Assembly (NCBI RefSeq): GCF_002095435.2
Contig: NZ_MJEJ02000045.1
Span: forward strand, 124,001-188,000
Length of the DNA: 64,000 nt
DNA from: Williamsia sp. 1138
GTDB taxonomy: Bacteria; Actinomycetota; Actinomycetes; Mycobacteriales; Mycobacteriaceae
Direction of reading: 5' to 3'
The stretch's first letter is position 1. Each line of letters starts with the position of its first letter. The position numbers were made by a program, and so were the translations under genes. The notes under the pieces were generated by a model, which made no database searches, was not told where the DNA came from, and saw only the letters and a list, made by a program, of their open reading frames with translations. Shown one piece after another: positions 37,877 through 46,304 of the stretch.

Positions 37877-38668
37877 ATGAGGAAGACGGTCGGCATGGGG
37901 AAGAGTCCTGCAGATGCGGGAGACAAGGGGAGCTCGGGTTCGGCCGGTGGCCCACAGCCCGACATCCCGAGCGCTGCCGTCGCCCGGCTCGCCACCTACC
38001 TGCACGTGTTGCGCTCGATGAGCGAAACCGGCGCGATGGTCGTCTCGTCCGGGCAACTCGCAGCGGCCGCGGGTGTGAACTCCGCGATACTCCGCAAAGA
38101 CCTCTCTCACGTCGGCTCGGGCGGAGTGCGCGGCGTCGGATACGACGTCAGCCGCCTCGTCGCCCGTATCGCTCTGGCTCTCGGTGTCGAGCACAACCAC
38201 AATGTGGTGCTCGCCGGCGCCGGTCACCTCGGCAAGGCCCTCATCAACCGGGTGGGCTTCGATCGCCGCGGCATCAAGATCGTCGCCATGGTCGAAGCGG
38301 ACCCGGAGTTGGTCGGTACGTCCATCGCCGCCGCCGAAGGCGAACTCCAGGTGCGCGGGCTCGCCGAGATCCCGGCGATCTGCGCGGAGCACCGCGTCGA
38401 GATCGCTGTTCTCGCGACGTCCGACGAGAACGCCCAGATCACGTGCGACAGTTTCGTCGCCGCGGGCGTGCAGCAGATCCTCAATTTCACGTGCGTGGCA
38501 CCCCGGGTGCCCGAGCACGTCTACGTCAGGCCCGTCGACTTCGCTCTGGAGTTGCAGGTGATGGCGTTCAACGCGACCCGCAGGAACAGCGCGGAAGCTC
38601 AAGTTGTGCAGCGTAAGTCGGCCCCAGTCGGCCGGACGCAAACGAAACAAAGGTCGGTGGGCGTGTGA
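37877..38668 (+). CDS. rex: Redox-sensing transcriptional repressor Rex
   Basis: A 263-residue NADH sensor. After a disordered start, residues about 30-85 form the winged helix ([39 protein letters not shown]), then the signature [15 protein letters not shown], a Rossmann NAD(H) site [14 protein letters not shown], and a domain-swapped C-terminal helix. ATG 37895, with AGGAAG upstream, is a possible alternative start. It overlaps hemA by 4 bp, so Rex and haem synthesis are co-expressed, and its own operator lies upstream. Confidence 0.94.
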   Translation: MRKTVGMGKSPADAGDKGSSGSAGGPQPDIPSAAVARLATYLHVLRSMSETGAMVVSSGQLAAAAGVNSAILRKDLSHVGSGGVRGVGYDVSRLVARIALALGVEHNHNVVLAGAGHLGKALINRVGFDRRGIKIVAMVEADPELVGTSIAAAEGELQVRGLAEIPAICAEHRVEIAVLATSDENAQITCDSFVAAGVQQILNFTCVAPRVPEHVYVRPVDFALELQVMAFNATRRNSAEAQVVQRKSAPVGRTQTKQRSVGV

Positions 38669-40011
38669 GTATCTTCCTGTTCGGCATCTCGCACCGCAGT
38701 GCGCCGGTGCCGATACTCGAGCGGCTTGCCGTCACCGACACCGATCGCCCCAAGCTGATCGAAGATCTCCTCGACAGCCCGCAGATCAGCGAGGCGATGA
38801 TCGTCTCCACGTGCAACCGCGTCGAGGTCTACGCCGTGGTCGACGCCTTCCACCCCGCGCTGGAAGCGGTGGGCGAGGTCATGGGCAGGCATTCGGGCAT
38901 GACGGTCAACGAGATGACCAAATACGCCTACGTCCGGTATTCCGAGGCCGTGGTGGAGCATCTGTTCTCGGTCGCTGCGGGCCTGGACTCGATGGTCGTC
39001 GGCGAGCAGCAGATCCTGGGTCAGATCCGGTCGTCGTATGCCAGCGCCGATGCCAACCGCTCGGCAGGCCGGGTGCTGCATGAGTTGGCGCAGCAGGCGC
39101 TGCGGGTGGGCAAGCGGGTCCACAGCGAGACCGGACTCGATCGCGCGGGCGCCTCGGTGGTGTCGGTATCCCTCGAGCGCGCCAAGAGCGTCCTCGGCGG
39201 GGAGATCGGATCGGCCGTCGTCTTCGGTGCGGGCGCGATGGGTGGCCTCGCTGCTGCGCACCTCGCCAGGGCAGGTGTCACCGACCTCATGGTGGTGAAC
39301 CGGACGTTCGAGAAGGCACAGCACCTCGCGGCCAACGTCGCCAAGAATCATGGCGTGGACGCCCGCGCCGTCGAGATGGACGACCTGACGGACGCGCTGG
39401 CCGGCGCCGACGTACTCGTCACCTGTACGGGCACCATCGGCACCGTGGTCGGCGTCGGTGAGGTGCATTCGGCACTGGCCAGGCGGACCGCTGCCGGGCC
39501 GCTGGTCATCTGCGACCTCGGATTGCCCCGCAACGTCGATCCTGCGGCCGGGCGGCTGCCGGATGTGCACATCATCGACATCGAGGGTCTGCGCGGCGAT
39601 GAGGGCACCAAGGCGGCCGACGCCGATGAGGTCGCGGCTCGCGACATCGTGCTGGCAGAGCTCGCCGACTACCTCACGCATCAGCGTCAGGCCGAGGTGA
39701 CGCCCACCGTGACGGCGCTCCGGCAGCGGGCGGCCGAGGTGGTGCAGGCCGAGATGCTGCGTCTCGAGAGCCGGCTCCCCGGTCTCGACGACCCTCAGCG
39801 CGACGAGGTCGCCAAGACCGTGCGGCGTGTGGTCGACAAGCTGCTGCACGCACCGACCGTGCGCGTGAAGCAACTTGCCAGCACCCCGCAGGGCGATCAT
39901 TACGCCGAGGCACTGCGCGAACTGTTCGAACTCAAACCAGGTGCGGCCGAATCTGTTTCCGCACCCGAGGTCGGTCTCGGCGAGACCGACACCCATGGAA
40001 AGGCCCGGTAG
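38665..40011 (+). CDS. hemA: Glutamyl-tRNA reductase
   Basis: A 448-residue enzyme that reduces Glu-tRNA to glutamate-1-semialdehyde, the committed step of the C5 haem pathway. N-terminal [14 protein letters not shown], nucleophile Cys50 in [29 protein letters not shown], the NADPH-binding [11 protein letters not shown], and a C-terminal dimerisation helix region ([13 protein letters not shown]). GTG start overlaps the rex stop. Confidence 0.95.
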   Translation: MSIFLFGISHRSAPVPILERLAVTDTDRPKLIEDLLDSPQISEAMIVSTCNRVEVYAVVDAFHPALEAVGEVMGRHSGMTVNEMTKYAYVRYSEAVVEHLFSVAAGLDSMVVGEQQILGQIRSSYASADANRSAGRVLHELAQQALRVGKRVHSETGLDRAGASVVSVSLERAKSVLGGEIGSAVVFGAGAMGGLAAAHLARAGVTDLMVVNRTFEKAQHLAANVAKNHGVDARAVEMDDLTDALAGADVLVTCTGTIGTVVGVGEVHSALARRTAAGPLVICDLGLPRNVDPAAGRLPDVHIIDIEGLRGDEGTKAADADEVAARDIVLAELADYLTHQRQAEVTPTVTALRQRAAEVVQAEMLRLESRLPGLDDPQRDEVAKTVRRVVDKLLHAPTVRVKQLASTPQGDHYAEALRELFELKPGAAESVSAPEVGLGETDTHGKAR

Positions 40012-40014
40012 GAA

Positions 40015-40953
40015 TTGAGCCGCTCGTCCAGTCCGAATCCGATCCGGATCGGAACCCGTGGTTCCTTGCTGGCCACCACCCAGGCCGGCACCGTCCGCGA
40101 CGCCCTGATCGCTGCCGGACACCCGGCCGAACTCGTCATCATCAAGACCGCGGGCGACCTGTCCGCAGCTCCGGTCCAGCAGATCGGGGTCGGTGTCTTC
40201 ACCACCGCGATCCGCCAGTCGCTGACCTCCGATGAGGTCGACGTCGCCGTGCACTCGTACAAGGACCTGCCGACCGCACCCGAGCCCGGACTCGTGATCG
40301 CCGCCATCCCGCCTCGCGAGGACCCGCGGGACGCACTGGTCGCCGCAGGCGGAAAAGTGCTCGGTGAGCTGCTTCCGGGCGCCACTGTCGGCACCTCCGC
40401 GCCGCGTCGGGCGGCGCAGCTTAGAGCATTGGGTCTCGGTTTGGAAATCCGCCCCCTACGAGGCAACCTTGATTCTCGGTTGGGCAAAGTCGCCAGCGGG
40501 GAACTCGACGCGGTGGTAGTAGCCCGGGCCGGACTCGTACGAATCGGACGGACCGATGAGGTCACCGAAGCGTTGGATCCGGTTCAGATGCTACCGGCGC
40601 CTGCACAGGGCGCCTTGGCCGTGGAGTGCCGCGCAGACGATGCCCAATTGGTGAGCATTCTCGCCGAGTTGGACGATCCGTCCACCCGTGCGGCGATTGA
40701 CGCCGAACGTGCGGTGCTTGCGGCCCTGGAGGCCGGATGCACGGCACCGATCGGTGCTTTGGCCGAGGTGGTCGAGTCGATCGATGAGGACGGACGCATA
40801 TTCACCGAGCTGTCGCTCCGCGCGACGGTCGTTGCCGAAGATGGTTCGGACGCGATCAAGGCCTCGGTGGTGGGCCCGACCGAACGAGCGACCGAACTCG
40901 GCCGAGAACTTGCCGCAGAACTGCTGGATCAAGGAGCTAAAGAGCTCCTCTAG
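40015..40953 (+). CDS. hemC: Hydroxymethylbilane synthase (porphobilinogen deaminase)
   Basis: A 312-residue enzyme joining four porphobilinogens. Substrate-binding segments [39 protein letters not shown] and IRGN-like [11 protein letters not shown]; the dipyrromethane cofactor attaches to Cys242 in [13 protein letters not shown] start 3 bp after hemA. Third gene of the rex-hem operon. Confidence 0.95.
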   Translation: MSRSSSPNPIRIGTRGSLLATTQAGTVRDALIAAGHPAELVIIKTAGDLSAAPVQQIGVGVFTTAIRQSLTSDEVDVAVHSYKDLPTAPEPGLVIAAIPPREDPRDALVAAGGKVLGELLPGATVGTSAPRRAAQLRALGLGLEIRPLRGNLDSRLGKVASGELDAVVVARAGLVRIGRTDEVTEALDPVQMLPAPAQGALAVECRADDAQLVSILAELDDPSTRAAIDAERAVLAALEAGCTAPIGALAEVVESIDEDGRIFTELSLRATVVAEDGSDAIKASVVGPTERATELGRELAAELLDQGAKELL

Positions 40954-40998
40954 AGCCAGCGGGCCGAGCTACAGCCCCACGGGGCAGGAGTGCTGAGC

Positions 40999-42687
40999 AT
41001 GAGCCGTACCAAAAAGGCCGTTACCCCTGGTCGCATTCTCTTTGTCGGGGCAGGCCCCGGCGACCCGGGATTGTTGACCGTCCGCGCCCGCACCGCGATC
41101 GAGAACGCCGTCACGGTGTTCATCGATCCCGACGTGCCGTCCGCGGTCGTCGACCAGATCGGTGTCAAACCAGGGCAGCAGGCCGAGGCGAAGACCGGTT
41201 CCTCGCGGACTGCCAAACCGAGCAAACAAGACCCTAGCGCCGCGGCAGACGGCGCCGATCAGCAGGGTGGGGAACACGACACCCCCGCCGCAGACGCCCC
41301 CGCCGCCGACGAGCCGCTGAGCAATGTGCGTCCGGCCCTGGGCGATCCGAACGAGGTGGCCAAGACGCTGGTCGCCACCGCCCGCGAGGGTGAGGACGTG
41401 GTCCGGCTCGTCGCAGGCGACCCGTTGACCACCGATTCGGTCCTCGCCGAGGTCAACGCCGTCGCCCGCACCCAGGTGCAGTTCGAGGTCATCCCCGGGC
41501 TGCCCGCCACCGCCGCTGTGCCGAGTTACGCGGGTATGCCGCTGGGCTCGGGGCACACCGAGGCAGATGTCCGCGGAGAGGTCGACTGGGCGGCTCTGGC
41601 CGCTGCGCCCGGACCGCTGGTCCTGCATGCGACGTCGGGCCATCTGGCCGAGACCGCCAGTGCGCTGACCGAGCACGGACTGGCAGCGCAGACGCCTGCC
41701 GCGATCACCGTCAACGGGACCACCTGCCAGCAGCGCACCATCGAGGCGACGCTGGCCACCCTCAACGAGAGCGGCAGCGCCCTGACCGGGCCGCTGATCG
41801 TCACCATCGGCAAGGTCGTCACCCAGCGCGGCAAGCTGAGCTGGTGGGAATCACGCGCCCTGTACGGCTGGACCGTGCTGGTGCCGCGTACCAAGGATCA
41901 GGCCGGCGACATGTCGGAACGGCTCGTCACGCACGGCGCCATCCCGATGGAGGTCCCGACGATTGCCGTCGAGCCGCCCCGCAGCCCGGCGCAGATGGAA
42001 CGCGCCGTCAAGGGTCTGGTCGACGGCCGCTACCAGTGGGTGGTGTTCACCTCCACCAACGCCGTCCGCGCCGTCTGGGACAAGTTCGCCGAATTCGGTT
42101 TGGATGCAAGGGCTTTCAGTGGCGTCAAGATCGCCTGTGTCGGTGAGGCCACGGCCGAGAAGGTACGCGGATTCGGGATCAACCCCGAACTGCTGCCCTC
42201 GGGCGAGCAGTCCTCGCTGGGACTGCTCGAGGACTTCCCGCCGTACGACGACGTCTTCGACCCGGTGAACCGGATCCTGTTGCCACGCGCCGACATCGCC
42301 ACCGAGACCCTGTCCGAAGGCCTGCGCGGCCGCGGCTGGGAGATCGACGACGTCACCGCGTACCGCACGGTCCGTGCCGCGCCGCCGCCCGCCGAGACCC
42401 GCGAGATGATCAAGACCGGTGGTTTCGACGCGGTCTGCTTCACCTCGAGCTCGACCGTCCGCAACCTGGTCGGCATCGCCGGCAAGCCACATGCACGCAC
42501 GATCGTCGCCTGCATCGGGCCGAAGACCGCCGAGACCGCCACCGAGTTCGGCCTCCGGGTCGACGTGCGCCCGGAGAACGCGTCGGTGCCCGAGCTGGTC
42601 GACGCGCTCGCCGAGCACGCCGCCCGGCTGCGCGCCGAGGGTGCCTTGCCTCCGCCGCGTAAGAAGGCTCGTCGGTCGCGCTCGTAG
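40999..42687 (+). CDS. hemD: Fused uroporphyrinogen-III C-methyltransferase / uroporphyrinogen-III synthase
   Basis: A 562-residue fusion from ATG 40999 (GGAG upstream). Residues about 10-260 are a SUMT/CobA-type methyltransferase (FVGAGPGDPGLLTVRA, VVRLVAGDPLTTD, VIPGLPATAAVPSYAGMPL), split after about residue 55 by a roughly 50-residue polar Ala/Asp/Gln insert. Residues about 290-540 are HemD (GWTVLVPRTKDQAGDMSERL, VFTSTNAVRAVWD, FTSSSTVRNLVG). HemD closes the tetrapyrrole ring; the CobA half would start sirohaem/B12 synthesis if active. The basic tail KKARRSRS is unusual. Confidence 0.93.
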   Translation: MSRTKKAVTPGRILFVGAGPGDPGLLTVRARTAIENAVTVFIDPDVPSAVVDQIGVKPGQQAEAKTGSSRTAKPSKQDPSAAADGADQQGGEHDTPAADAPAADEPLSNVRPALGDPNEVAKTLVATAREGEDVVRLVAGDPLTTDSVLAEVNAVARTQVQFEVIPGLPATAAVPSYAGMPLGSGHTEADVRGEVDWAALAAAPGPLVLHATSGHLAETASALTEHGLAAQTPAAITVNGTTCQQRTIEATLATLNESGSALTGPLIVTIGKVVTQRGKLSWWESRALYGWTVLVPRTKDQAGDMSERLVTHGAIPMEVPTIAVEPPRSPAQMERAVKGLVDGRYQWVVFTSTNAVRAVWDKFAEFGLDARAFSGVKIACVGEATAEKVRGFGINPELLPSGEQSSLGLLEDFPPYDDVFDPVNRILLPRADIATETLSEGLRGRGWEIDDVTAYRTVRAAPPPAETREMIKTGGFDAVCFTSSSTVRNLVGIAGKPHARTIVACIGPKTAETATEFGLRVDVRPENASVPELVDALAEHAARLRAEGALPPPRKKARRSRS

Positions 42688-42697
42688 GCTGGCGGGT

Positions 42698-43693
42698 ATG
42701 ACCGCATCTTCCGACCGTCCGCCTTTCGATCGTCCCCGGCGACTCCGCAGCACTCCGGCGATGCGCCGGCTGGTTGCCGAGACATCGCTCGAGCCACGGC
42801 ATCTGGTGTTGCCTATGTTCGTCGCCGACGGCATCGACGAACCGCGCCCGATCAGCTCGATGCCCGGCGTCGTCCAGCACACGAGGGAGTCGTTGCGGCG
42901 TGCGGCGGGAGACGCCGTCGCTGCAGGGGTCGGCGGCCTGATGCTCTTCGGAGTCCCGGCTGCCGCCGACAAGGATGCTGTCGGCAGTGCGGGCACCGAT
43001 CCCGATGGGGTGCTCAACGCGGCCCTGAAGGATCTTCGCTCCGATCTCGGTGACTCGACGGTGATCATGGCCGATACCTGTCTCGACGAGTTCACCGACC
43101 ACGGACATTGCGGGGTCCTGCGCGACGACGGTGTCGTCGACAACGATGCCACCCTGGAGCGTTACGCCGAGATGGCCGTGGTGCAGGCCCGGTCCGGAGC
43201 GCACGTCGTCGGGCCCAGCGGGATGATGGATGCCCAGGTCGGGGTGATCCGAGCGGCTCTCGACCGCGCCGGCTTCTCCGAGACGGCGATCCTCGCCTAC
43301 ACCGCCAAGTACTCCTCGGCCTTTTACGGCCCGTTCCGTGAGGCCGTCGGCTCGTCGCTGCAGGGCGACCGGAAGACGTACCAGCAGGATCCGGCGAACC
43401 TCCGGGAGTCCATGCGCGAGCTGGCCCTGGACCTGGCCGAGGGCGCCGACATGGTGATGGTGAAGCCGGCGATGTCGTACCTCGACGTGTTGCGCCGGGT
43501 CGCCGACGAGGCCGACGTCCCGGTGGCGGCCTACCAGATCTCGGGGGAGTACGCGATGATCACCGCCGCCGCCGAACGCGGCTGGATCGATCGTGATGCG
43601 GCGATCTTCGAGTCGCTTCTCGGTATCCGGCGAGCTGGAGCTGACATCGTGCTCACATATTGGGCCCACGAGGTCGCTGCTGCGCTACATTGA
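42698..43693 (+). CDS. hemB: Delta-aminolevulinic acid dehydratase (porphobilinogen synthase)
   Basis: A 331-residue enzyme that condenses two ALA molecules. Schiff-base lysines are Lys204 (AYTAKYSSAFYG) and Lys256 (VMVKPAMSYLD). The metal-site segment reads C-L-D-E-F-T-D-H-G-H-C (128-138), with two of the three usual Zn cysteines and Asp130 in place of the middle one. ATG 42698 lies 10 bp after hemD. Last biosynthetic gene of the operon. Confidence 0.94.
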   Translation: MTASSDRPPFDRPRRLRSTPAMRRLVAETSLEPRHLVLPMFVADGIDEPRPISSMPGVVQHTRESLRRAAGDAVAAGVGGLMLFGVPAAADKDAVGSAGTDPDGVLNAALKDLRSDLGDSTVIMADTCLDEFTDHGHCGVLRDDGVVDNDATLERYAEMAVVQARSGAHVVGPSGMMDAQVGVIRAALDRAGFSETAILAYTAKYSSAFYGPFREAVGSSLQGDRKTYQQDPANLRESMRELALDLAEGADMVMVKPAMSYLDVLRRVADEADVPVAAYQISGEYAMITAAAERGWIDRDAAIFESLLGIRRAGADIVLTYWAHEVAAALH

Positions 43694-43764
43694 ACATCAC
43701 AGATGATTGGTGATCGTTCATTGGTGGGGGCTGATGATACGAATGGGGTTCTGGGGGAACTGCC

Positions 43765-44316
43765 GTGTCGGATGGATCGAATCGGGTCGAGCACGTCTTC
43801 TCACGCTCGATCAGGCGACGGTGGAGCGCGCAGGGTGACATCGCTACGCGAGATGACCTGTACCGCTTCGTGAAACAGCTTCGCGACGACGGTATTCCGG
43901 TGGAGGCGTCGGCTGCGGTCCTGGATTTCGAGGCGGCGGATTATCGGCGCTGGCTGGCCGGGGATCAGCCACTCCGGGTCTTCGAGGCAGAGACCGCCGA
44001 GCGCGTTCAGCGCTCCCGTCAGCAGCTCGGCAGTACAGAGTCACGAGTGGGCGGAGGCGGGCGCCACCCCGCGAAGCCTGTCGACGACTGCGACAGTCTG
44101 ATGCGCGCTTTTGAGAGCACGGTCCGCCTCCGGGCCAAGGAGCTGGTCGCCGATCCGCCCCTGCACCAATCCGGTTGGTTCCCGCTGATGCGGCTGCTGG
44201 CAGGCGAGGGGGTGCCCGTCGAGGTGAGTGCGACGATTCTCGGGGTGGATGTGGTGGCCTACCGGGACTGGGTCTGCGACCACCGCATGCAGATCGATTC
44301 GTCGGGGGATCGGTAG
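43765..44316 (+). CDS. Unknown protein with a duplicated helical (HTH-like) module
   Basis: A 183-residue soluble protein from GTG 43765. I do not recognise the family. Two copies of a helical module are visible: residues about 32-67 (VKQLRDDGIPVEASAAVLDF then YRRWL) and about 138-173 (LMRLLAGEGVPVEVSATILG then YRDWV). The shared pattern is L-R/L-x3-G-x-PVE-x-SA-x2-L-x6-YR-x-W, like a helix-turn-helix, which suggests DNA binding. The linker is Gln/Arg- and Gly-rich. It starts 71 bp after hemB and may share its transcript. Confidence 0.72.
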   Translation: MSDGSNRVEHVFSRSIRRRWSAQGDIATRDDLYRFVKQLRDDGIPVEASAAVLDFEAADYRRWLAGDQPLRVFEAETAERVQRSRQQLGSTESRVGGGGRHPAKPVDDCDSLMRAFESTVRLRAKELVADPPLHQSGWFPLMRLLAGEGVPVEVSATILGVDVVAYRDWVCDHRMQIDSSGDR

Positions 44317-44396
44317 TCGGTTCGAAACTCGGGCGGCGCACGATCGCCGGGTGACAACCCCAAGGCGTTCGCACCGGTGCCACTAGGGTGGTGGTC

Positions 44397-45185
44397 ATGT
44401 CCGTGACCCCGCCGCCCTACGGCCGAGACCCTTATGGCGCGCCGCAGCCGGGCCGCATACCGGCGCCGGACCGACCGCAGCAGGTCGAGAGGCCGCCGCT
44501 CGTCAGTTCTCTCGCGATCGCCACCGAACTGTGGGTCGTGGTGACCATCGCGCAGATCGTGGCCGTCTGCGGTCAGTTCACGCTCGCCTCCGATCAGATC
44601 GATCAGGTCCGCGACGACATGGCGCGGCAGGGTCAGCCGGTCTCCTACGCCCTCGTCGTCACCATGGTGATCGTGATTTCGATCGTGATGATCGGTGGGA
44701 TCTGCGGGACCCTGACCTGGTTCGCTCGCTCGGGACGGAACTGGGCCAGGCTCGGGCTCGGGTTCCTCAGCTTCTACCTGGTGGTGCAGACCGTCTACGC
44801 CTTCTTCGTCGCCGGAGCGGACCACTGGACGATGATCCCCACGGTGATCGGTGGAGTCGGGGCGCTGGGCGCAGGGGTGTTGCTCCTGCACCGCGACTCC
44901 GATCAGTACTGCAAGGACATGGCCGCATGGCGCGCCGAGAAGAAGCGGCCGGCCTCGGTGTACCCACCGGGCGGATATCCCCCTGTCGGCGGTTATCCTC
45001 CGCAGGGCCAGTACCCGGGCCAGTATCCGAGCGCCGGTCAATACCAGCAGTACGGGCAGCCGGGGTATCCGCCGCAGCAGTATCAGCCGCCGGCCCCGCA
45101 GAATCCCCCAGATACCCAGAACCCCCAAAACCCCCCGAGTTCCCAGAACCGACAGCCTGGGTCCGACACAGGAGAACGCCAGTGA
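44397..45185 (+). CDS. Four-helix membrane protein with Pro/Gln/Tyr-rich tail
   Basis: A 262-residue protein from ATG 44397. A proline-rich N-terminus is followed by four hydrophobic helices (around 40-65, 80-107, 112-133 and 142-162; for example ALVVTMVIVISIVMIGGICG). The last 90 residues are low-complexity repeats of YPP, GQYP and PQNP, probably cytoplasmic or surface-exposed and disordered. Function unknown. It overlaps the next gene by 4 bp (GTGA), forming a three-gene membrane-protein operon. Confidence 0.75.
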   Translation: MSVTPPPYGRDPYGAPQPGRIPAPDRPQQVERPPLVSSLAIATELWVVVTIAQIVAVCGQFTLASDQIDQVRDDMARQGQPVSYALVVTMVIVISIVMIGGICGTLTWFARSGRNWARLGLGFLSFYLVVQTVYAFFVAGADHWTMIPTVIGGVGALGAGVLLLHRDSDQYCKDMAAWRAEKKRPASVYPPGGYPPVGGYPPQGQYPGQYPSAGQYQQYGQPGYPPQQYQPPAPQNPPDTQNPQNPPSSQNRQPGSDTGERQ

Positions 45186-45577
45186 GCACCACGCCCGTCG
45201 ATCCGGCGGTACCCCCGAAGCTGGTCACGCGGGCCTACTGGCTGTGGATGGCCGCAGGCGTTCTGTTGGTCCTCTACGGGGTGGCGATCATCGTCGTGAG
45301 TCTCGTCGCGAGCGGCGTCGGGTTCGTCATCTTCGGTGTCTTCTTCGCTGCCATCGGCGCCGGCTTGATCGTGCTGGCCCGCAAGGCTTTTCCTGGTGAC
45401 CCGCGCTGGCGGTCGGCGTTGGCCGTCTTCACCCTGATGCTGGTCGCGCTCGGAGTGCTGGCATCGCTGCTGGTGGCACAGGTCGCCGCGGCACCGCTGC
45501 TGTTCAGCCTCTTCGCCCTCGTTGGGTCGATGATGGTCTACCGGCCCTCAGCGGAACCGTGGTTCGCCGAGAAATGA
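45182..45577 (+). CDS. Small membrane protein
   Basis: A 131-residue protein from GTG 45182 inside the previous stop. Three to four hydrophobic helices (YWLWMAAGVLLVLYGVAIIV, GFVIFGVFFAAIGAGLIVLA, ALAVFTLMLVALGVLASLLV, LLFSLFALVGSMMVY). No recognised domain. Tight overlaps on both sides imply it acts with its neighbours. Confidence 0.75.
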   Translation: MSTTPVDPAVPPKLVTRAYWLWMAAGVLLVLYGVAIIVVSLVASGVGFVIFGVFFAAIGAGLIVLARKAFPGDPRWRSALAVFTLMLVALGVLASLLVAQVAAAPLLFSLFALVGSMMVYRPSAEPWFAEK

Positions 45578-46128
45578 GCGAGGAGTACCCGGACGACGAT
45601 GACATCGTCGCCGACGAGAGCGCGGACGAGGGCGAGGTCCTCTACGCCGAGTCGGGTGGCGCGTGGTGGGTGGTTGCCATCGGTCCGGTGCTGTGCCTGA
45701 TAGTGCTGGTCACCGAGATCATCGGCGGCGGTAAGTTGCATTGGCCCGCGCTGCTCGTGTTCGCCCTCGTCATCGGTGGTTTCTCACTGGTGCAGGTCTA
45801 CGCGGCCAGGACTCACGTGAGCATGATGCTGACCGAGCGGTCGCTGCGCCAGGGCGCGCAGACGATTCTGCTCGACGAGATCAGCGAGATCTTTCCCGAG
45901 AACAACAGCCCCGAACCCCAGAAGTGGGAGAGCGCGCCCGCACTCGGTGAACTGTCGGCGGTACCCCGTCGTCGTAAAGGCGTCGGGATCAGAATGACCA
46001 ACGGCAAGCTGGCTCAGGCCTGGGCCCGGGACGTCGACCACTTCCGCTCCGAGCTCACACAGGCTCACCAGGCGATAGAGCTAGGCCTCGGCCCGAGAAA
46101 ACGCGCCCCGCGCCCCGACGAAGATTAG
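45574..46128 (+). CDS. Conserved membrane protein (Rv0513-like)
   Basis: A 184-residue protein from ATG 45574, overlapping the previous stop by 4 bp. An acidic N-terminus (DDDDIVADESADEGE) precedes LYAESGGAWWVVAIGPVL and two hydrophobic helices; the soluble part reads YAARTHVSMMLTERSLRQGA, IFPENNSPEPQKWESAPALG and GVGIRMTNGKLAQAWARD. The layout resembles DUF3093-like actinobacterial proteins and, in position, Rv0513. Function unknown. Confidence 0.75.
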   Translation: MSEEYPDDDDIVADESADEGEVLYAESGGAWWVVAIGPVLCLIVLVTEIIGGGKLHWPALLVFALVIGGFSLVQVYAARTHVSMMLTERSLRQGAQTILLDEISEIFPENNSPEPQKWESAPALGELSAVPRRRKGVGIRMTNGKLAQAWARDVDHFRSELTQAHQAIELGLGPRKRAPRPDED

Positions 46129-46196
46129 GTCGGGAGGCGCGGCCGCGCGTGTTCTGGACGAACGAGGAGCGAGCGCCAGCGATGCGAGGAGAGAGG

Positions 46197-46299
46197 AAGA
46201 ACTCGCGCCCGATGGCCGCGCCGACAAGCGAGGGGAGCGAGCAGATCAACACTGTCAAGAACTCGCGCCCGATGGCCGCGCCGACAAGCGAGCGGAGCG
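46197..46299. repeat. 60-bp-spaced direct repeats between convergent genes
   Basis: A block of about 40 bp beginning AAGAACTCGCGCCCGATGG and ending in GACAAGCGAG-x-GGAGCG occurs at 46197 and again exactly 60 bp later at 46257. A degenerate GAGCGAGCG stretch lies just before. The 176-bp gap between the Rv0513-like gene and the acyl-CoA oxidase holds nothing else. Confidence 0.8.
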
Positions 46300-46304
46300 C
46301 GCCA

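Noticed and set aside
38599-40254. 551-codon open frame on the minus strand
   Set aside because: Antisense to hemA and parts of rex and hemC; composition is typical of a mirror frame and no motif is present.
42440-43669. 409-codon open frame on the minus strand
   Set aside because: Fully antisense to hemB and the end of hemD, and rich in Arg/Gly/His with no recognisable domain.
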